64,000 nt of DNA from Bacteroidota bacterium (GTDB lineage Bacteria; Bacteroidota; Ignavibacteria; SZUA-365). The DNA is taken from contig JARYLZ010000003.1 in the NCBI GenBank assembly GCA_029907355.1, positions 16,520 to 80,519 on the forward strand, written 5' to 3'. The first letter of the stretch is position 1. The number at the start of each line of letters is the position of its first letter. Both the position numbers and the translations under genes were made by a program. The notes beneath the pieces are model-generated. The model searched no databases, was not told the origin of the DNA, and worked only from the letters and a program-made list of their open reading frames with translations. Of the stretch, positions 63,309-64,000 are shown one piece after another.

Positions 63309-64000
63309 ATGATGGATCCCGTTCTCAACGATATGCTCCCGTTCCCCGGCTGGATCGGGGTGTGGGTGCTCCTCGCCGTTTCGATGGCGCTGTTCATTCC
63401 GCGCGTGGCGTTCTTTCTCCGCGTTTTCCGGGCCGCGAAATCGGAGAATCGTTTCACGCAGATCGGAAGGAGACTGGTGCACGTCGTCGTCGACGTGCTC
63501 TTCCAGCCGCGATTCCGCGACCGGACGAATGTCATCCACGGGTTCATGTGGCCGGTTCATTTCCTCATCTTTTGGGGCTTCGTCGTTTTTGCCTGTTCAT
63601 TCGGCCTGCTCCTGGTCAAAGGTCTGATTCCCGTCGTCCCGTACCCGTGGCCGGAACGCGTCGGACCGATCGGCTTGCTCCTCGACGTGTTCGGGGTCAT
63701 CGTCCTCGCCGCTCTGCTCATCGCGGCGGTTCGGCGGTATATCATCCGTCCCCCACGCGTCAAGGCGACCATCGACGCGGCCACGATTCTCGTTCTCATC
63801 GCTCTTGTCATGTTGACATCCCTCGCCGGTGGCGCAGCAGACTTGGTCGCATCCGGGGAACCGGCAAATGCATGGCGACCCGTATCGACCGCCATCGCCG
63901 CGTGGTTTGCCGCGGCAGGGCTGGGAACGGACAGCGCCCGGGTCCTCTACCTCGCCATGTGGTGGTCGCATGTCGCCATCGTGCTCGGGTTCCTCGCCTA
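63309..64000 (+). CDS. Membrane redox protein, probable ETF:menaquinone oxidoreductase (partial)
   Basis: Open from ATG 63309 to the window end (230 codons, no stop). The visible part is an integral membrane domain with at least five hydrophobic helices (GWIGVWVLLAVSMALFIP, FLIFWGFVVFACSFGLLL, LLDVFGVIVLAALLIAAV, ATILVLIALVMLTSLAGG, WWSHVAIVLGFLA) and histidines at HVVV, HGFMWPVHF and WWSHV that could bind heme. This is the nitrate-reductase-gamma-like domain at the start of heterodisulfide-reductase-related (Fe-S) proteins found behind etfBA. The Fe-S/CCG part would lie beyond the window. GAGGGG precedes the start; etfA ends 19 nt before. Confidence 0.7.
   Translation, partial: MMDPVLNDMLPFPGWIGVWVLLAVSMALFIPRVAFFLRVFRAAKSENRFTQIGRRLVHVVVDVLFQPRFRDRTNVIHGFMWPVHFLIFWGFVVFACSFGLLLVKGLIPVVPYPWPERVGPIGLLLDVFGVIVLAALLIAAVRRYIIRPPRVKATIDAATILVLIALVMLTSLAGGAADLVASGEPANAWRPVSTAIAAWFAAAGLGTDSARVLYLAMWWSHVAIVLGFLA

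Overview
The window is GC-rich, densely coded and almost wholly chromosomal housekeeping and metabolism. I see no rRNA, tRNA, CRISPR array, insertion sequence or prophage. Its best fit is a GC-rich member of the Fibrobacteres-Chlorobi-Bacteroidota (FCB) group. Three secreted proteins end in a type IX secretion (T9SS) type A sorting domain (9261-11333, 11646-15917, 21225-22484). There is also a GWxTD-domain protein (56650-57951), a small Hc1-type histone-like protein, a Bacteroidota-style serine palmitoyltransferase, and LPS genes (Kdo, heptosyltransferase-type GT9, MsbA-type ABC). I cannot name a genus.

Layout. 74-7373 (minus): MFSD1-like transporter, PqqD-like protein, OPT oligopeptide transporter, then a tight thioredoxin-like/nadK/NifU-C/Mrp run. 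7750-11333 (plus): SDR, HAD phosphatase, large T9SS lectin/cohesin-like protein. 11646-15917 (minus): T9SS M6 metalloprotease. 16189-22484 (plus): hydF, Hc1-like, M19 dipeptidase, sucC, T9SS beta-propeller; a possible decayed gene lies at 17896-18222 on the minus strand. 22727-29492 (minus): deoxyhypusine-synthase-like enzyme, membrane protein, GH88/SDR/OYE trio, ogt, DUF2721. 29663-33114 (plus): GT9 and malic enzyme. 33246-40458 (minus): P5C dehydrogenase, MlaD-like protein, small protein, dipeptide-type ABC transporter. 40664-46820 (minus): hprK, hpf, xer, topA, smg/DUF494, ybeY, hypothetical. 46982-50622 (plus): gltX, GT2, DUF2064-like, nadD. 50654-54187: epimerase/reductase divergent from a serine palmitoyltransferase and a large GNAT protein. 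54200-57951 (plus): gatC, kdsB, rimO, GWxTD. 58093-59898 (minus): MsbA-type ABC exporter. 60092-64000 (plus): sigma-54 activator, then a 74-aa protein, etfB, etfA and a truncated membrane redox protein.

How the genes work together. Peptide use recurs: a secreted protease, three kinds of peptide or oligopeptide transporter, a dipeptidase, proline/glutamate-semialdehyde oxidation, malic enzyme and succinyl-CoA ligase. Two loci stand out. At 50654-54187, an extended SDR, a serine palmitoyltransferase and a GNAT acyltransferase have the same composition as the known bacterial ceramide pathway (CerR, Spt, bCerS). At 60092-64000, a PspF-like sigma-54 activator lies just upstream of a near-consensus -24/-12 promoter (GG at 61204, GC at 61216). 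That promoter heads an ETF operon that appears to feed a membrane quinone reductase.

All assignments come from reading sequence and motifs; no database search was run.
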